64,000 nt of DNA from LMUY01 sp965199555 (GCA_965199555.1 CBDASJ010000007.1:56373-120372), one strand, 5' to 3'; counted from the stretch's first letter, positions 1 to 8,744 are shown. The notes: generated by a model from the letters alone, not told the origin. Program-made: numbers and translations.

Positions 1-117
1 GAAGAACAGCAAATCCTGGGCGAGCCGCATCTGCTCCTCTCGCAGGAACAGCAGAGCGGTGCCGGCCTGCTGGGCGGCGGGGCGCAGCACGGCGCGTTCG
101 GCCTTCATTCCGGACAT
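1..117 (-). CDS. MarR-family transcriptional regulator, N-terminal fragment (gene runs off the window)
   Basis: Only the first 39 codons are inside the window. The visible segment contains ALLFLREEQMRLAQDLLFF, which resembles the N-terminal helix of the MarR-type regulators that often sit divergently beside a class IV aminotransferase in alphaproteobacteria. The ATG at 117 was chosen; a second in-frame ATG lies three codons downstream. The DNA-binding winged helix is outside the window, so the family call rests on this helix and on gene order. Confidence 0.5.
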   Translation of the reverse strand, partial: MSGMKAERAVLRPAAQQAGTALLFLREEQMRLAQDLLFF

Positions 118-149
118 GGCTGCTCTTCACGTGCGTTGGGACAGCTTTC

Positions 150-178
150 TTGACGTTTCAGAATTTCCACCATAGCGT
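150..178 (+). promoter_or_regulatory. Possible sigma70-type promoter for the aminotransferase gene
   Basis: TTGACG at 150-155 is followed after 17 bases by TAGCGT at 173-178. It lies in the AT-richer gap between the divergent MarR fragment and the aminotransferase, about 40 bases before the GTG start. The -35 match is good and the -10 match weak. Confidence 0.35.
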
Positions 179-218
179 TTGCCTGGTTAAAGCAACAAAA
201 TTACGTAGGAGAAGGATT

Positions 219-1130
219 GTGGCGCTTATTCCTTTCGACGATCGCGATGGTCAAATCTGGCTGGACGGCGAGATGGTCGCCTGGCGCGATGCCAAGCTGC
301 ACGTGCTGTCCCATGGACTGCACTATGCCAGTGGCGTGTTCGAAGGCGAGAGGGCTTATGCCGGCAATATCTTCATGCTGCGGCAGCACACGAACCGGCT
401 GATCGAATCCGGCCGCATCCTGGGTTTCCACATCCCATGGACGGCGGAGCAGATCGACGCCGCCTGCCGTCAGGTGGTCGCCGCCAACGGCCTGGTCGAC
501 GCCTATGTCCGCCCGATCGCCTGGCGCGGGTCGGAACAGCTATCCGTTGCCGCCCAGCACACCACCATCCACCTGGCGATCGCCTGCTGGGCCTGGCCGA
601 ACCTGTTCGGCGCCGACCGCATGAAGGGCGTCCGCCTGGGCATCGCGGAGTGGCGCCGTCCGGCCCCAAACACCGCGCCCACCGCGTCCAAGGCGGCCGG
701 CCTCTACATGGTCGGCACCATGGCCAAGCATCAGGCCGAAGCGGAAGGCTGGGACGACGCGCTGATGTACGACTGGCGCGGCCACGTGGCCGAAGGCACC
801 GGCGCCAACATCTGCCTCGTGTTCGATGGCGAAGTGCACACGCCCACGCCCGATTGCTTCCTGGACAGCATCACCCGGCGTGCGGTGACCGCGTTGGCGC
901 ACAAGCACCAGATCAAGGTGGTGGAGCGCACCATCATGCCGGAGGAACTGGCGACGGCCACGGAAGCCTTCCTGGTCGGCACCGCGGCGGAGGTGACCCC
1001 GGTGCGCCAGATCGGCCCGCACAGCTACACCCCGGGTCGGATCACCGACACCCTGCTGACCGAATACGACAAGCTCGTGCGGCTGTCCCCGGCGGAAGTG
1101 ACCAAGGTCGTCGGCGAGGTGGCCGCGTAG
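219..1130 (+). CDS. ilvE: Branched-chain amino acid aminotransferase (class IV, PLP-dependent)
   Basis: Transfers the amino group between glutamate and the 2-keto acids of leucine, isoleucine and valine. The protein has 303 residues, the usual IlvE length. The probable PLP lysine is K158 in TASKAAGLYM and the cofactor-binding glutamate lies near residue 192 in VAEGTGAN, matching the spacing in Escherichia coli IlvE. The GTG start at 219 is preferred because TAGGAGAAGG lies just before it and the conserved fold begins at once (IWLDGEMV); the frame stays open upstream to 150 but has no family similarity there. A D-amino acid or aminodeoxychorismate enzyme of the same fold is possible but less likely. 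Confidence 0.88.
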   Translation: MALIPFDDRDGQIWLDGEMVAWRDAKLHVLSHGLHYASGVFEGERAYAGNIFMLRQHTNRLIESGRILGFHIPWTAEQIDAACRQVVAANGLVDAYVRPIAWRGSEQLSVAAQHTTIHLAIACWAWPNLFGADRMKGVRLGIAEWRRPAPNTAPTASKAAGLYMVGTMAKHQAEAEGWDDALMYDWRGHVAEGTGANICLVFDGEVHTPTPDCFLDSITRRAVTALAHKHQIKVVERTIMPEELATATEAFLVGTAAEVTPVRQIGPHSYTPGRITDTLLTEYDKLVRLSPAEVTKVVGEVAA

Positions 1131-1148
1131 TTCAACGCGCGCCCGTTG

Positions 1149-2498
1149 TCAGCCGGACGGAAAAAGCCCTCTCCCGCTGGGAGAGGGTGAAGCGCCGTAC
1201 GACCGGACTGAACCGAACCCGGCGAACACCGGCGTGAGCAGCAACAGCCAGGCGATGCGCGCGCCGTAGCGGTCGTGTGGGCCGGACAGCGCGCCGGTGG
1301 CGAAGGCGTTCGCCGCAACGCCCACCACGACGATTGCGGCCAGTCCCGCCAACGCCGGGTTGCGCCGCCAGGCAAGCCCGCCCAGTACCAGCGTGCCGAC
1401 CGCGCCGACACCGAGCAGCACCAGATGCAGCGGCAGCAACGGCGCCGCCACCGCCGGCAGCGTTCCGGCTACCTGGCGGCTGGCAAGGAACCGCTGCTGC
1501 TCGGCCGCGGGAAAGTACGTTTGCAGCAGCTTGCCCACCGTGGCGACCAGGTGCTGCGGCCCCAGCGTGTCACCGACGGACACGTGGACCAACTGGCGCA
1601 GCGTGTTGGCCAAGGCATGCTCCAAAGCCTGCACCGGCTCGAACCGCAAGCTGGCCGCGACGATGCGCGACGCTTCCGGAGCGACCAGGGTAGGCCCGGA
1701 TTGCTCCGCCCAGATCGGCCCATCCGGCGCCCACAGGAACGCGTCGCTGTCCATCGGCAGCCGTTCGGCCCAGGCACAAAGCCGATAGCCGGCGCCGGGG
1801 CAGACGCTTTGGAGGTAGTCCGCGGCCGGGCCGTCCGCCTGGAGCCGCGCCAAGGCGAACACGGAGCCATAGGGCGACACCCCCAGCACGCCGTTGCCGA
1901 CCAGGTTGCTGCCGAGCAGCCAGGCCAAGGCCACCACCAGCGGCACGGCACACAGCAACAGGCGCCGGAAGCGTAGGATCGCCACCGGAACCAGGCAGCC
2001 GGCTGCCAGCACCAGATGGGCCAGGTGGGACGCCACGGCCACCGCCGCCAACAGCCCGATGGCGAGCCGCACCGGCGTGCCGAAGCGTCCCCAACCCAGA
2101 ACGAACAAGCACAGCACCACCAGGGGGGCGAACACGTCCGGCATCACGAAGGGCACGAACCAGGGCAGGGCGCTGCCCACCGCCAGCAGCGCGCACAGCC
2201 CCACATGCCGCCACGGACCGGCCACGCCGACCACCCGCGCCGCCAGCCACAGCATGGCGCTGACCGCCAGTGCCTGCCCGGCCACCACGCCCCACAACGA
2301 AGTGCTGGCGTGCAGCAGCAGGATGAGCGGGCCATACACCCAGGGCTTGTCCCAGCCCATGGTCGGCGCCAGCCCCATATCCGCCAGCCCGGCCGTGTCG
2401 CTGAACACGAGCGGGTAGCCGTTCACGAAGGCCGGCCAACTCAGGAGCACCGCGCCGACGCAAACCGCGAGCACCCGCCCGGCCAGAGGCAGCCTCAC
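1149..2498 (-). CDS. Polytopic membrane protein of unknown function
   Basis: A 449-residue protein with about ten hydrophobic segments. It begins with a membrane helix followed by WPAFVNGYPLVFSDTAG and a tryptophan-rich GWDKPWVYGP stretch, a conserved N-terminal pattern of an uncharacterised alphaproteobacterial family with a GT-C-like look; no catalytic activity can be assigned. The GTG start overlaps the moaE stop as GTGA, so it is probably translationally coupled and the last gene of the operon. The C-terminal tail (SPSPSGRGLFPSG) is encoded by the hairpin at 1167-1187, suggesting that a mobile hairpin extended the reading frame. Confidence 0.7.
   Translation of the reverse strand: MRLPLAGRVLAVCVGAVLLSWPAFVNGYPLVFSDTAGLADMGLAPTMGWDKPWVYGPLILLLHASTSLWGVVAGQALAVSAMLWLAARVVGVAGPWRHVGLCALLAVGSALPWFVPFVMPDVFAPLVVLCLFVLGWGRFGTPVRLAIGLLAAVAVASHLAHLVLAAGCLVPVAILRFRRLLLCAVPLVVALAWLLGSNLVGNGVLGVSPYGSVFALARLQADGPAADYLQSVCPGAGYRLCAWAERLPMDSDAFLWAPDGPIWAEQSGPTLVAPEASRIVAASLRFEPVQALEHALANTLRQLVHVSVGDTLGPQHLVATVGKLLQTYFPAAEQQRFLASRQVAGTLPAVAAPLLPLHLVLLGVGAVGTLVLGGLAWRRNPALAGLAAIVVVGVAANAFATGALSGPHDRYGARIAWLLLLTPVFAGFGSVRSYGASPSPSGRGLFPSG
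1167..1187 (-). terminator. Hairpin repeat, probable rho-independent terminator of the moaE operon
   Basis: A perfect 9-bp inverted repeat (CCCTCTCCC / GGGAGAGGG, 3-nt loop) followed on the minus strand by a run of five T. It lies inside the last codons of the membrane-protein gene rather than after its stop. The arm sequence recurs in the larger repeat at 35216-35316. Confidence 0.65.
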
Positions 2499-2947
2499 CA
2501 GCGGGAAGCAGCCTCGGAATCGGCTTGCCGTGCCTCCACCCAGCGCTCGGCACCGTCGGCCAGCCGCTCCTGCTTCCAGAACGGCGCCGCGGTCTTTAGC
2601 CAGTCGATCAGGAAGGCGGTCGATTCCAGCGCCGCCTGGCGATGGCTCGCTGCGGTCAGCACCAGGACGATGCCGTCGCCCGGCACGAGGCGGCCCACCC
2701 GGTGCAGCACGCAACATCCCAGCAGCGACCAGCGGCGGCAGGCTTCCTCGGCCATGGCCCGCATCGCGGCTTCGGTCATGCCGGGGTAATGCTCCAGGGT
2801 GAGCGACTCCAGCGGCTGCGCCGGGTCGTCCCGCACGATGCCGATGAAGCTGCCGACCCCGCCCACGTCGCGGCGCCCGGCGGTCAGCAGGGCCAGTTCG
2901 GCATTGACGTCGAACCCCGCCGTTTGGACGCGGACGGTCGGCGTCAC
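2495..2947 (-). CDS. moaE: Molybdopterin synthase catalytic (large) subunit
   Basis: With MoaD it converts cyclic pyranopterin monophosphate to molybdopterin by adding two sulfurs. The 150-residue length is typical. Conserved MoaE features visible are GVGSFIGIVRD near the N-terminus, LTLEHYPGMTE, HRVGRLVPGD and the lysine-bearing WLKTAAPFWKQE. The GTG start overlaps the moaD stop as GTGA, and the gene's own TGA overlaps the next GTG, so moaD, moaE and the membrane-protein gene form one coupled translation unit. Confidence 0.95.
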   Translation of the reverse strand: MTPTVRVQTAGFDVNAELALLTAGRRDVGGVGSFIGIVRDDPAQPLESLTLEHYPGMTEAAMRAMAEEACRRWSLLGCCVLHRVGRLVPGDGIVLVLTAASHRQAALESTAFLIDWLKTAAPFWKQERLADGAERWVEARQADSEAASRW

Positions 2948-3198
2948 CCGCCCGTCACCGGCGGAAAGAAAGCAACCTCGTCCCCGGCAGCGACCGCCGT
3001 TGCGGGCGGTGCGAAGGTCTGGTTGACGGCGGCGCGAACCGTGGACAGGTCGGCAAAGGCGGCCGTGCCCGCCGCGTCGCGGGCGCGCAGCCACGCCGCA
3101 AGTTCCCCCACCGTCACCACGCCGGCCGGCAGCGCCAGGCTTTCCTCGCCCCGGCCCATCCGTTCCCGCAACCAGGCGAAATACAGGATGCGCAGCAC
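2944..3198 (-). CDS. moaD: Molybdopterin synthase sulfur carrier (small) subunit
   Basis: A ubiquitin-fold sulfur carrier of 84 residues ending in the required Gly-Gly (PVTGG), whose C-terminus is thiocarboxylated and inserts into MoaE. LRILYFAWLRERMG at the N-terminus and AAVNQTF / GDEVAFFPPV near the C-terminus are typical. The GTG start at 3198 shares its first base with the TAG of the upstream lipoprotein gene. Adjacent moaE confirms the role. Confidence 0.94.
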   Translation of the reverse strand: MLRILYFAWLRERMGRGEESLALPAGVVTVGELAAWLRARDAAGTAAFADLSTVRAAVNQTFAPPATAVAAGDEVAFFPPVTGG

Positions 3199-3782
3199 TA
3201 CGGGCGCGTCGGCACGGTTTGCACGCTGCCATCCGGGCCGATCAGCGTGCTGGTGCCGTTGCCGTTGGGCACCAGGATGCCGCTGCCGCCCGGGGTCGGC
3301 GATTGGAGCTGGCGGTAGCCGCGGCCGGTGCCGCGCCCGGTCACGTCCACGGACGGCCCGTTCGGCGTGTTCACCGTGGGCGAGCGCAGTCCGGTGGGTG
3401 GTGGTGGCGGCGTGACCGGCGGCGGCAGGCCGCGATCGGCGTTGTTGGCGCGGTTGACCGCCGGGTTGGGCCCGTTGGCCGGTGCCCCGGCCGCCGGCGT
3501 GCCGCCCCGGCGGATATCCTCCGCCTGCTGCTTTTCCATGTCCTGCAGGCTTGGGTCGGGCTTGATGTCGGTCGGCCAAACATTGCCCGGTTCCGGCAGC
3601 AGCGGCGGCACCGTCACGGTCTGCCCGCGAATGCGCAGAAACGTCTCGCTGCTGCCGGCGGGCGCGTTCGGCACGGCGCCGAACCGTTGCGTGGTGTGGT
3701 CCAGGAAGACGCCGGTGCCAGTACAACCGGACAGCAGCCCCGCGAGCAGGGTAGCAAGGCTTGGCAGGGCGCAACGCCGCAT
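3198..3782 (-). CDS. Proline/glycine-rich lipoprotein of unknown function
   Basis: 194 residues with a type II signal peptide: MRRC start, hydrophobic core, and lipobox LLSGC with the modifiable cysteine near residue 19. The mature part is low-complexity, rich in Pro, Gly, Asn and Thr, with a PPPVTPPPPP run, and ends in short beta-like repeats (GGSGILVPNGNGTSTLIGPDG). The ATG at 3782 is chosen because AGGAG lies about nine bases upstream and the signal peptide begins there. It sits between mobB and moaD in the molybdopterin operon, but nothing in it suggests a cofactor role; an envelope lipoprotein is the safest description. Confidence 0.7.
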   Translation of the reverse strand: MRRCALPSLATLLAGLLSGCTGTGVFLDHTTQRFGAVPNAPAGSSETFLRIRGQTVTVPPLLPEPGNVWPTDIKPDPSLQDMEKQQAEDIRRGGTPAAGAPANGPNPAVNRANNADRGLPPPVTPPPPPTGLRSPTVNTPNGPSVDVTGRGTGRGYRQLQSPTPGGSGILVPNGNGTSTLIGPDGSVQTVPTRP

Positions 3783-3851
3783 GAAGGGAAGGCTCCTCAG
3801 ACGGCCGAGCGGCCGGGTCGGGCCGGACATTGCCCGCTACCGGCGCTCTGC

Positions 3852-4382
3852 TCAAGCTTGCGCGATGATGCTCTGCACAAAGCCGGTGATCCATGTGGCA
3901 ATCGCGTCCGCCGCGTTGAGGGCCAACTGCGGCCGGTCGCAGCCGGGTAGCGTGGCGTCGCTGGCCACCGCCACCACGTCCGGCCAGTCCGGCCAAAGCG
4001 GCGGCTTGCCCAGCGCCGGCCGGTGAACCTCCAGCTTCGGGATGGGGTCGCGGCGAAAGCCCTCCACCAGCACCAGATCCGCCGGGCCCATCCGGGCGAG
4101 CAGGTCGGGCAGGGCGGGTTCGGCGCCCGGCTCCTCGTGCAGCAGGGCCCAGCGTCCGGGGCTGGCGACCAGCACCTCGCCGGCACCCGCCTGGCGATGC
4201 CGCCAGCTATCCTTGCCCGGCCGGTCCAGCTCCGCGCCGTGATGGGCGTGCTTCACCGTGGAAACGGCCAGCCCGGCGGCCAGCAGCCGGGGCAGCACCG
4301 CCTCGATCAGGGTGGTCTTGCCCGCGCCCGACCAGCCGGCGATGCCCAGCACCGCGCGGTGCCGGGCGGGCAGCCGGGTCAC
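3852..4382 (-). CDS. mobB: Molybdopterin-guanine dinucleotide biosynthesis adaptor MobB
   Basis: A P-loop GTP-binding protein that assists MobA in making the guanine dinucleotide form of molybdenum cofactor. 176 residues, with Walker A GWSGAGKTT at residues 16-24, STVKHAHHGAELDRPGKDSWRHRQAGA (shared here as two short blocks: STVKHAHHG and DRPGKDSWRHRQAGA) typical of MobB, and the Walker-B-like ADLVLVEGFR. The GTG start overlaps the pgsA stop as GTGA. Grouping with moaD and moaE supports the call. Confidence 0.93.
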   Translation of the reverse strand: MTRLPARHRAVLGIAGWSGAGKTTLIEAVLPRLLAAGLAVSTVKHAHHGAELDRPGKDSWRHRQAGAGEVLVASPGRWALLHEEPGAEPALPDLLARMGPADLVLVEGFRRDPIPKLEVHRPALGKPPLWPDWPDVVAVASDATLPGCDRPQLALNAADAIATWITGFVQSIIAQA

Positions 4383-4981
4383 GGCCCATTCTCACCCAGC
4401 GCGTTGCGCGCCGCGCCAAACTGCGCGTGCCGCAGGCTGGCCAGCAGGTAGTCCCATCCCGTCACCAGCGTCAGCAAGGCCGCGACCCACAGCATCGCGC
4501 CGCCGATCGCCGCCACGGGAAGGTCCACGTGCAGCAGCACCCCAACGTCGTCGCCCGCCAACAACGTGCCCAGCGCCCCCATCTGGAAACCGGTCTTCCA
4601 TTTGGCCAGCCGGGTCACCGGCAAGCCGATGCGCAGGCCGGCCAGGTACTCCCGCAAGCCGCTGACCAGGATCTCCCGCAGCAGGATGACGATGGCCGGG
4701 TAAAGCGCCCCATAGGGGAACCGGTTTTGCCCTGCCAGCAGGATCAGGCTCGCGCCGACCAGCAGCTTATCGGCGATCGGGTCCAGCATGCGGCCGAGTT
4801 CGGATTGCTGGCGCCGCAGCCGGGCCAAATGGCCGTCCAGCCAATCCGTTAGCCCCGCCGCCGCGAACAGCAGGGTGGCGAGCAGGTCGCCCACCGGGCT
4901 GCGCAACGCGACGAGACCGATCAGCACCGGGATGGCCAGGATGCGCGACAAGGTGAGCAGGTTGGGCAGGTCGGTCAGCAT
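4379..4981 (-). CDS. pgsA: CDP-diacylglycerol--glycerol-3-phosphate 3-phosphatidyltransferase
   Basis: Makes phosphatidylglycerol phosphate at the inner membrane, the first committed step to phosphatidylglycerol and cardiolipin. 200 residues with several membrane helices and the CDP-alcohol phosphotransferase signature: DWLDGHLAR followed by GRMLDPIAD, giving the D-x2-DG-x2-AR-x9-G-x3-D-x3-D spacing. It heads the molybdopterin operon. Confidence 0.92.
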   Translation of the reverse strand: MLTDLPNLLTLSRILAIPVLIGLVALRSPVGDLLATLLFAAAGLTDWLDGHLARLRRQQSELGRMLDPIADKLLVGASLILLAGQNRFPYGALYPAIVILLREILVSGLREYLAGLRIGLPVTRLAKWKTGFQMGALGTLLAGDDVGVLLHVDLPVAAIGGAMLWVAALLTLVTGWDYLLASLRHAQFGAARNALGENGP

Positions 4982-5052
4982 TGGCGCACAGCCTAGGCGG
5001 TTCGGCCGCCGCTGTCAGTCCGAACTGCGGCGCGGTTGCGAGGCGGCCCCCG

Positions 5053-7317
5053 TCAACTGCATTTGGACCAGCCGCAATGCAGGCATGTCAGGCAGCCAGC
5101 TTCCTTCAGCAACCCGGGCTGGCTGCATTTCGGGCAGAGCGGGCCGAGCGGGGACGGGCTGGCAATTGCCGTCACCTCCACCTTGCCGACCGGCCTTTCC
5201 TTGGGCGGCATGAATCCGGTCTCGATCATGTGCCGCTCGATCACGTCGCCGATCGCCGCCACCAGGGACGGCACGTATTGCCCGTTGGTCCATTGCCCGC
5301 CGCGCGGGTCGAACACCTGCTTCAGCTCCTCCGCGACGAATGCCACCTCGCCGCCGCGGCGGAACACGGCGCTGATCATGCGGGTCAGCGCCACCACCCA
5401 GGCGTAATGCTCCAGGTTCTTGGAGTTGACGAAGATCTCGAACGGCGTGTGCCGGCCGCCGATCTCCACGTCGTTGATGGTGACGTACATGGCGTGCTCG
5501 CTGTCCGGCCAGCGCAGCTTGTAGGTGGCGCCGCTCAGCTTCTCGGACCGTTGCGCCAGCTCGATCACGGTTTGCGCGGTGGGCTTCGGCGGCTCGGCCG
5601 GCTTGACCTCCAGCACGGATCCGGTGATCGCGTTCGGCCGGTAGGTCGTGCACCCCTTGCAGCCGCTGCGGTAGGCGTCGAGGTACACCTCCTGGAACGC
5701 CTCGAAGCCGATGTTCTCCGGCACGTTCACCGTCTTGGAGATGGCGCTGTCCACGTGGCGCTGCACCGCCGCCTGCATGCGGACGTGCTCGGCCGGGGTC
5801 AAATCCTGCGCGGTGACGAAGAAGTCGGGCAGGGGGGCCGCCTCGCCGAACTGGGCGCGGAAACGCCGCAGCGCGTAGTCGGACACCTCCTCCTCCGTGC
5901 GGGTGCCGTCCGGTTGCAGCACCTTGCGGGTGTAGGCCAGGGCGAACACCGGCTCGATCCCGCTGGACACGTTGTCCGCCACCAGGGAGATGGTGCCGGT
6001 GGGTGCCACGGAGGTCAGCAGGGCGTTGCGGATGCCGTGCTCGGCGATCAGCTCGCGCACATCCGCGTCCAGCTCGCGCACCGTTTCGCCGGCCAGATAG
6101 GGTTCGCGGTCGAACAAGGGGAACGCGCCCTTTTCCGCCGCGAGCCGGGCGGAGGTGCGGTAGGCGGCGCGGTTGATGCGCTGCGCCCACTTGCCGGCCA
6201 GCTCCGCCGCCTCGCAACTGCCGTAGCGCAGCCCGACCATCATCAGCGCGTCGGCCAGGCCGGTCATGCCCAGGCCGATCCGGCGCTTGGCCACCGCTTC
6301 CCGCCGCTGCTCCTCCAGCGGGAAGCCGGACACGTCGATGGTGTTGTCCATCATGCGAATGGCCACCGCCACCAACCCATCGAGCTGCGCCTCGTCCATC
6401 TGGGCGTGCGGGGTGAAGGGGTGCTGCACCAGCCGCGCCAGGTTGATCGAGCCGAGCAGGCAGGCGCCATACGGCGGCAGCGGCTGCTCCGCGCATGGGT
6501 TGGTGGAGCGGATGGTTTCGCAATAATGCAGGTTGTTGCGCGCGTTGATGCGGTCGATGAACAGCACGCCGGGCTCGGCATAGTCGAAGGTGGCGCGGGT
6601 GATCTCGTCGAACAGCGTCTTGGCGCGCACCGTCTTGAAGGTACGGCCGCCGAACACCAGCGGCCAGTCGGCGTCCGCCTCCACCGCCGCCATGAACGGG
6701 TCGGTCGCCAGCACGGACAGGTTGAAGTTGCGCAACCGGCCGGCCTGCCGCTTGGCGGCGATGAAGTCCTCGATGTCCGGATGGTCGCAGCGCATCGTCG
6801 CCATCATGGCGCCGCGCCGGGCGCCGGCGGACATGATGGTGCGGCACATGGCGTCCCACACGTCCATGAAGGACAACGGGCCGGACGCATCGGCGCCCAC
6901 CCCGCGCACCGGCGCGCCCTTCGGTCGCAGGGAGGAGAAGTCGTAGCCGATGCCGCCGCCCTGCTGCATGGTCAGCGCGGCCTCACGCAGATGGGTGAAG
7001 ATGCTGCCCAGATCGTCGCCGATGTCGCCCATCACGAAGCAGTTGAACAGGGTCACCCGGCGATCCGTCCCGGCGCCCGACAGGATGCGGCCGGCCGGCA
7101 GGAAGCGGAAATCCTGCAACGCCTCGTAGAACGGCTGTTCCCATAACTCCGGGTGCTGTTCCGCCGCGGCCAGCGCGCGCGCCACCCGACGCCAGCTATC
7201 CTCGATCGTCAGGTCAACCGGGCTGCCGTCGGCGGTCTTCAGCCGGTATTTCGCGTCCCAAATCTGGTTCGAGATCGGCGCGATGTGGTCGGCGACCGAA
7301 ACGATGTGCATGTCCAT
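5053..7317 (-). CDS. nrdJ: Adenosylcobalamin-dependent (class II) ribonucleoside-diphosphate reductase
   Basis: Reduces ribonucleotides to deoxyribonucleotides using a cobalamin-generated thiyl radical, with or without oxygen. 754 residues. Visible motifs are CFVMGDIGDD (C93), the radical-site loop NPCAEQ (C275, E277), YGACLLGSINL (C286), TSVAPTGTISLVADNVSSG and SGCKGCTTYR. A C-terminal zinc-ribbon-like block carries CPKC and CLTCLHCGWSKC, which probably relays reducing equivalents. ATG at 7317 has GAGGA about seven bases upstream. No partner NrdB-type subunit is nearby, as expected for class II, and no cobalamin riboswitch was recognised in the short leader. Confidence 0.94.
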   Translation of the reverse strand: MDMHIVSVADHIAPISNQIWDAKYRLKTADGSPVDLTIEDSWRRVARALAAAEQHPELWEQPFYEALQDFRFLPAGRILSGAGTDRRVTLFNCFVMGDIGDDLGSIFTHLREAALTMQQGGGIGYDFSSLRPKGAPVRGVGADASGPLSFMDVWDAMCRTIMSAGARRGAMMATMRCDHPDIEDFIAAKRQAGRLRNFNLSVLATDPFMAAVEADADWPLVFGGRTFKTVRAKTLFDEITRATFDYAEPGVLFIDRINARNNLHYCETIRSTNPCAEQPLPPYGACLLGSINLARLVQHPFTPHAQMDEAQLDGLVAVAIRMMDNTIDVSGFPLEEQRREAVAKRRIGLGMTGLADALMMVGLRYGSCEAAELAGKWAQRINRAAYRTSARLAAEKGAFPLFDREPYLAGETVRELDADVRELIAEHGIRNALLTSVAPTGTISLVADNVSSGIEPVFALAYTRKVLQPDGTRTEEEVSDYALRRFRAQFGEAAPLPDFFVTAQDLTPAEHVRMQAAVQRHVDSAISKTVNVPENIGFEAFQEVYLDAYRSGCKGCTTYRPNAITGSVLEVKPAEPPKPTAQTVIELAQRSEKLSGATYKLRWPDSEHAMYVTINDVEIGGRHTPFEIFVNSKNLEHYAWVVALTRMISAVFRRGGEVAFVAEELKQVFDPRGGQWTNGQYVPSLVAAIGDVIERHMIETGFMPPKERPVGKVEVTAIASPSPLGPLCPKCSQPGLLKEAGCLTCLHCGWSKCS

Positions 7318-7412
7318 GGCTGTATCCTCGATCCAAATCGTAGCGTCGCCCCGGCCCGGGTGCCTGCGGGGGCGCACCTTGCTAGCCCATTTGGAGTCGT
7401 TGGAAGAGCCCG

Positions 7413-8744
7413 CTAGGCGTGGGAAAGCTGGACTTTCGGCAAAGGCGGGCTTGCCGGCTGGGCGACGCTTTCCTCCGACACCAGCGACGCGGTGCCCCAA
7501 AACCCGCCGGACGCGAGCACCGGCTGGCCGGAAAACTCGAAGATCGTCAGCAAGCCCGTCCGCCCGGGGATCTGGAACGGCACCTGCAAGCCTTCGAAGG
7601 CGTGCTTGGCACAGATCGCGGCCGTCAGCCGGTCCCATCGCATGTCGTTGCTGCTGATCGGCCCGGCGATCTCGGCCAACGACCGGCCGCTCGGCGGCAG
7701 CAGATGGTCCGGGGCATTGCCCGCCAGCCCGACCAACTGGCCGAGATTGTCCAATTCCCACATCCAATCGGCGCCGTCCGTCGCGGCATTTCCCCCGTTC
7801 GGCAACAGCCCGGGCCGGACCCGCCGGCTGAGTCGGTTCAGCAAGCTGGCCGCCAAGGCCATGATGAGCAGCAGGCTGACGGCGACGTAGCCGGCCCGGA
7901 TGCCAAGTGCGGTCCAATCGTCGTCCGACATCGTGTCCAACGCGTCGGACACCGCGATCAAATGTAGCTCGCCGGGTGCGATCGTCCGGTCGTCCCCCAC
8001 GATCGTGCGCTGGCTCAGGCTTGGCGACGCGTGGATGAGGCGCCCGACGATGGCGCGGAACACACCCGGCTGCTGCACCGAAGGGGGTGACGTGCTGGCC
8101 CGGCCACACCCGAACACCTCGCCAGTGGCCGTGCGCAACGTCACCCCAATCGTGCCGTTCGTCGGGTCCCGATCCTGGGTCATGTCCACGATGGCGGCCT
8201 GCGGCAGGAAGGTGCCGACATAGCCGGCGACCACGTCGCGATCCAGCACCGCATGGTACATCACCACGCCGCTTTCGGTGCCGAACGGGTCGACGGTGCA
8301 GCTGGTCAACTGCAGGCCGTTGCGCGCCGGCCGGCCCTGGATGGATTTGAACCAGGGCTGCATCGACGCGCCATCCGGAAGCGGCAGCGTCCCCGCGATC
8401 AGCCGGCCCGTGGAGGAGACCAGGAACAGCGTGCGGGCCGGCGCCACGAAGCGCTCGGTGTGCAGCATGCGCACCGTGACCGCGATCCGGTCCGACGTGG
8501 ACACATCCTCGGCCCGGAACCAGTCCAGCGTGCGGTCCATGCGCAGCAACCATTCCTGCACCTTGGCCGTCCGCTCGCCGGCTTCGGCGCTGATCGATTC
8601 CGCGGCCCGCTGCCAACGCGCCTGCGCCTCGAACTTCACGTAGGTGGCGAACACCGCGATCCCCGCGGCGGCGATTGCAACGAAGCCAAGCCGCCGCAGG
8701 GTCAAGGCGCGGGTCCTGATGGTCGGCACTGGGGAGCTGCTCAT
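7413..8744 (-). CDS. Membrane sensor with extracytoplasmic domain and C-terminal PAS, no output domain
   Basis: 443 residues. One membrane helix near residues 20-38, an extracytoplasmic region of about 230 residues with dCache-like character (YHAVLDRDVVAGYVGTFLP, TLRTATGEVFG), a second helix near 285-305, then a cytoplasmic PAS-like segment (WMWELDNLGQLVGLAGN to GGFWGTASLV). Such proteins normally continue into a histidine kinase, GGDEF/EAL or HTH domain; this one ends about 20 residues after the PAS. No stop or shift is needed to explain that, so it may be a stand-alone sensor. It lies 95 bases upstream of nrdJ on the same strand. Confidence 0.65.
   Translation of the reverse strand: MSSSPVPTIRTRALTLRRLGFVAIAAAGIAVFATYVKFEAQARWQRAAESISAEAGERTAKVQEWLLRMDRTLDWFRAEDVSTSDRIAVTVRMLHTERFVAPARTLFLVSSTGRLIAGTLPLPDGASMQPWFKSIQGRPARNGLQLTSCTVDPFGTESGVVMYHAVLDRDVVAGYVGTFLPQAAIVDMTQDRDPTNGTIGVTLRTATGEVFGCGRASTSPPSVQQPGVFRAIVGRLIHASPSLSQRTIVGDDRTIAPGELHLIAVSDALDTMSDDDWTALGIRAGYVAVSLLLIMALAASLLNRLSRRVRPGLLPNGGNAATDGADWMWELDNLGQLVGLAGNAPDHLLPPSGRSLAEIAGPISSNDMRWDRLTAAICAKHAFEGLQVPFQIPGRTGLLTIFEFSGQPVLASGGFWGTASLVSEESVAQPASPPLPKVQLSHA

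Noticed and set aside
4981..7146. 721-codon open frame antisense to the ribonucleotide reductase gene
   Set aside because: It mirrors the codon bias of a strongly conserved gene on the other strand and its translation is His/Arg/Gly-rich with no motif.
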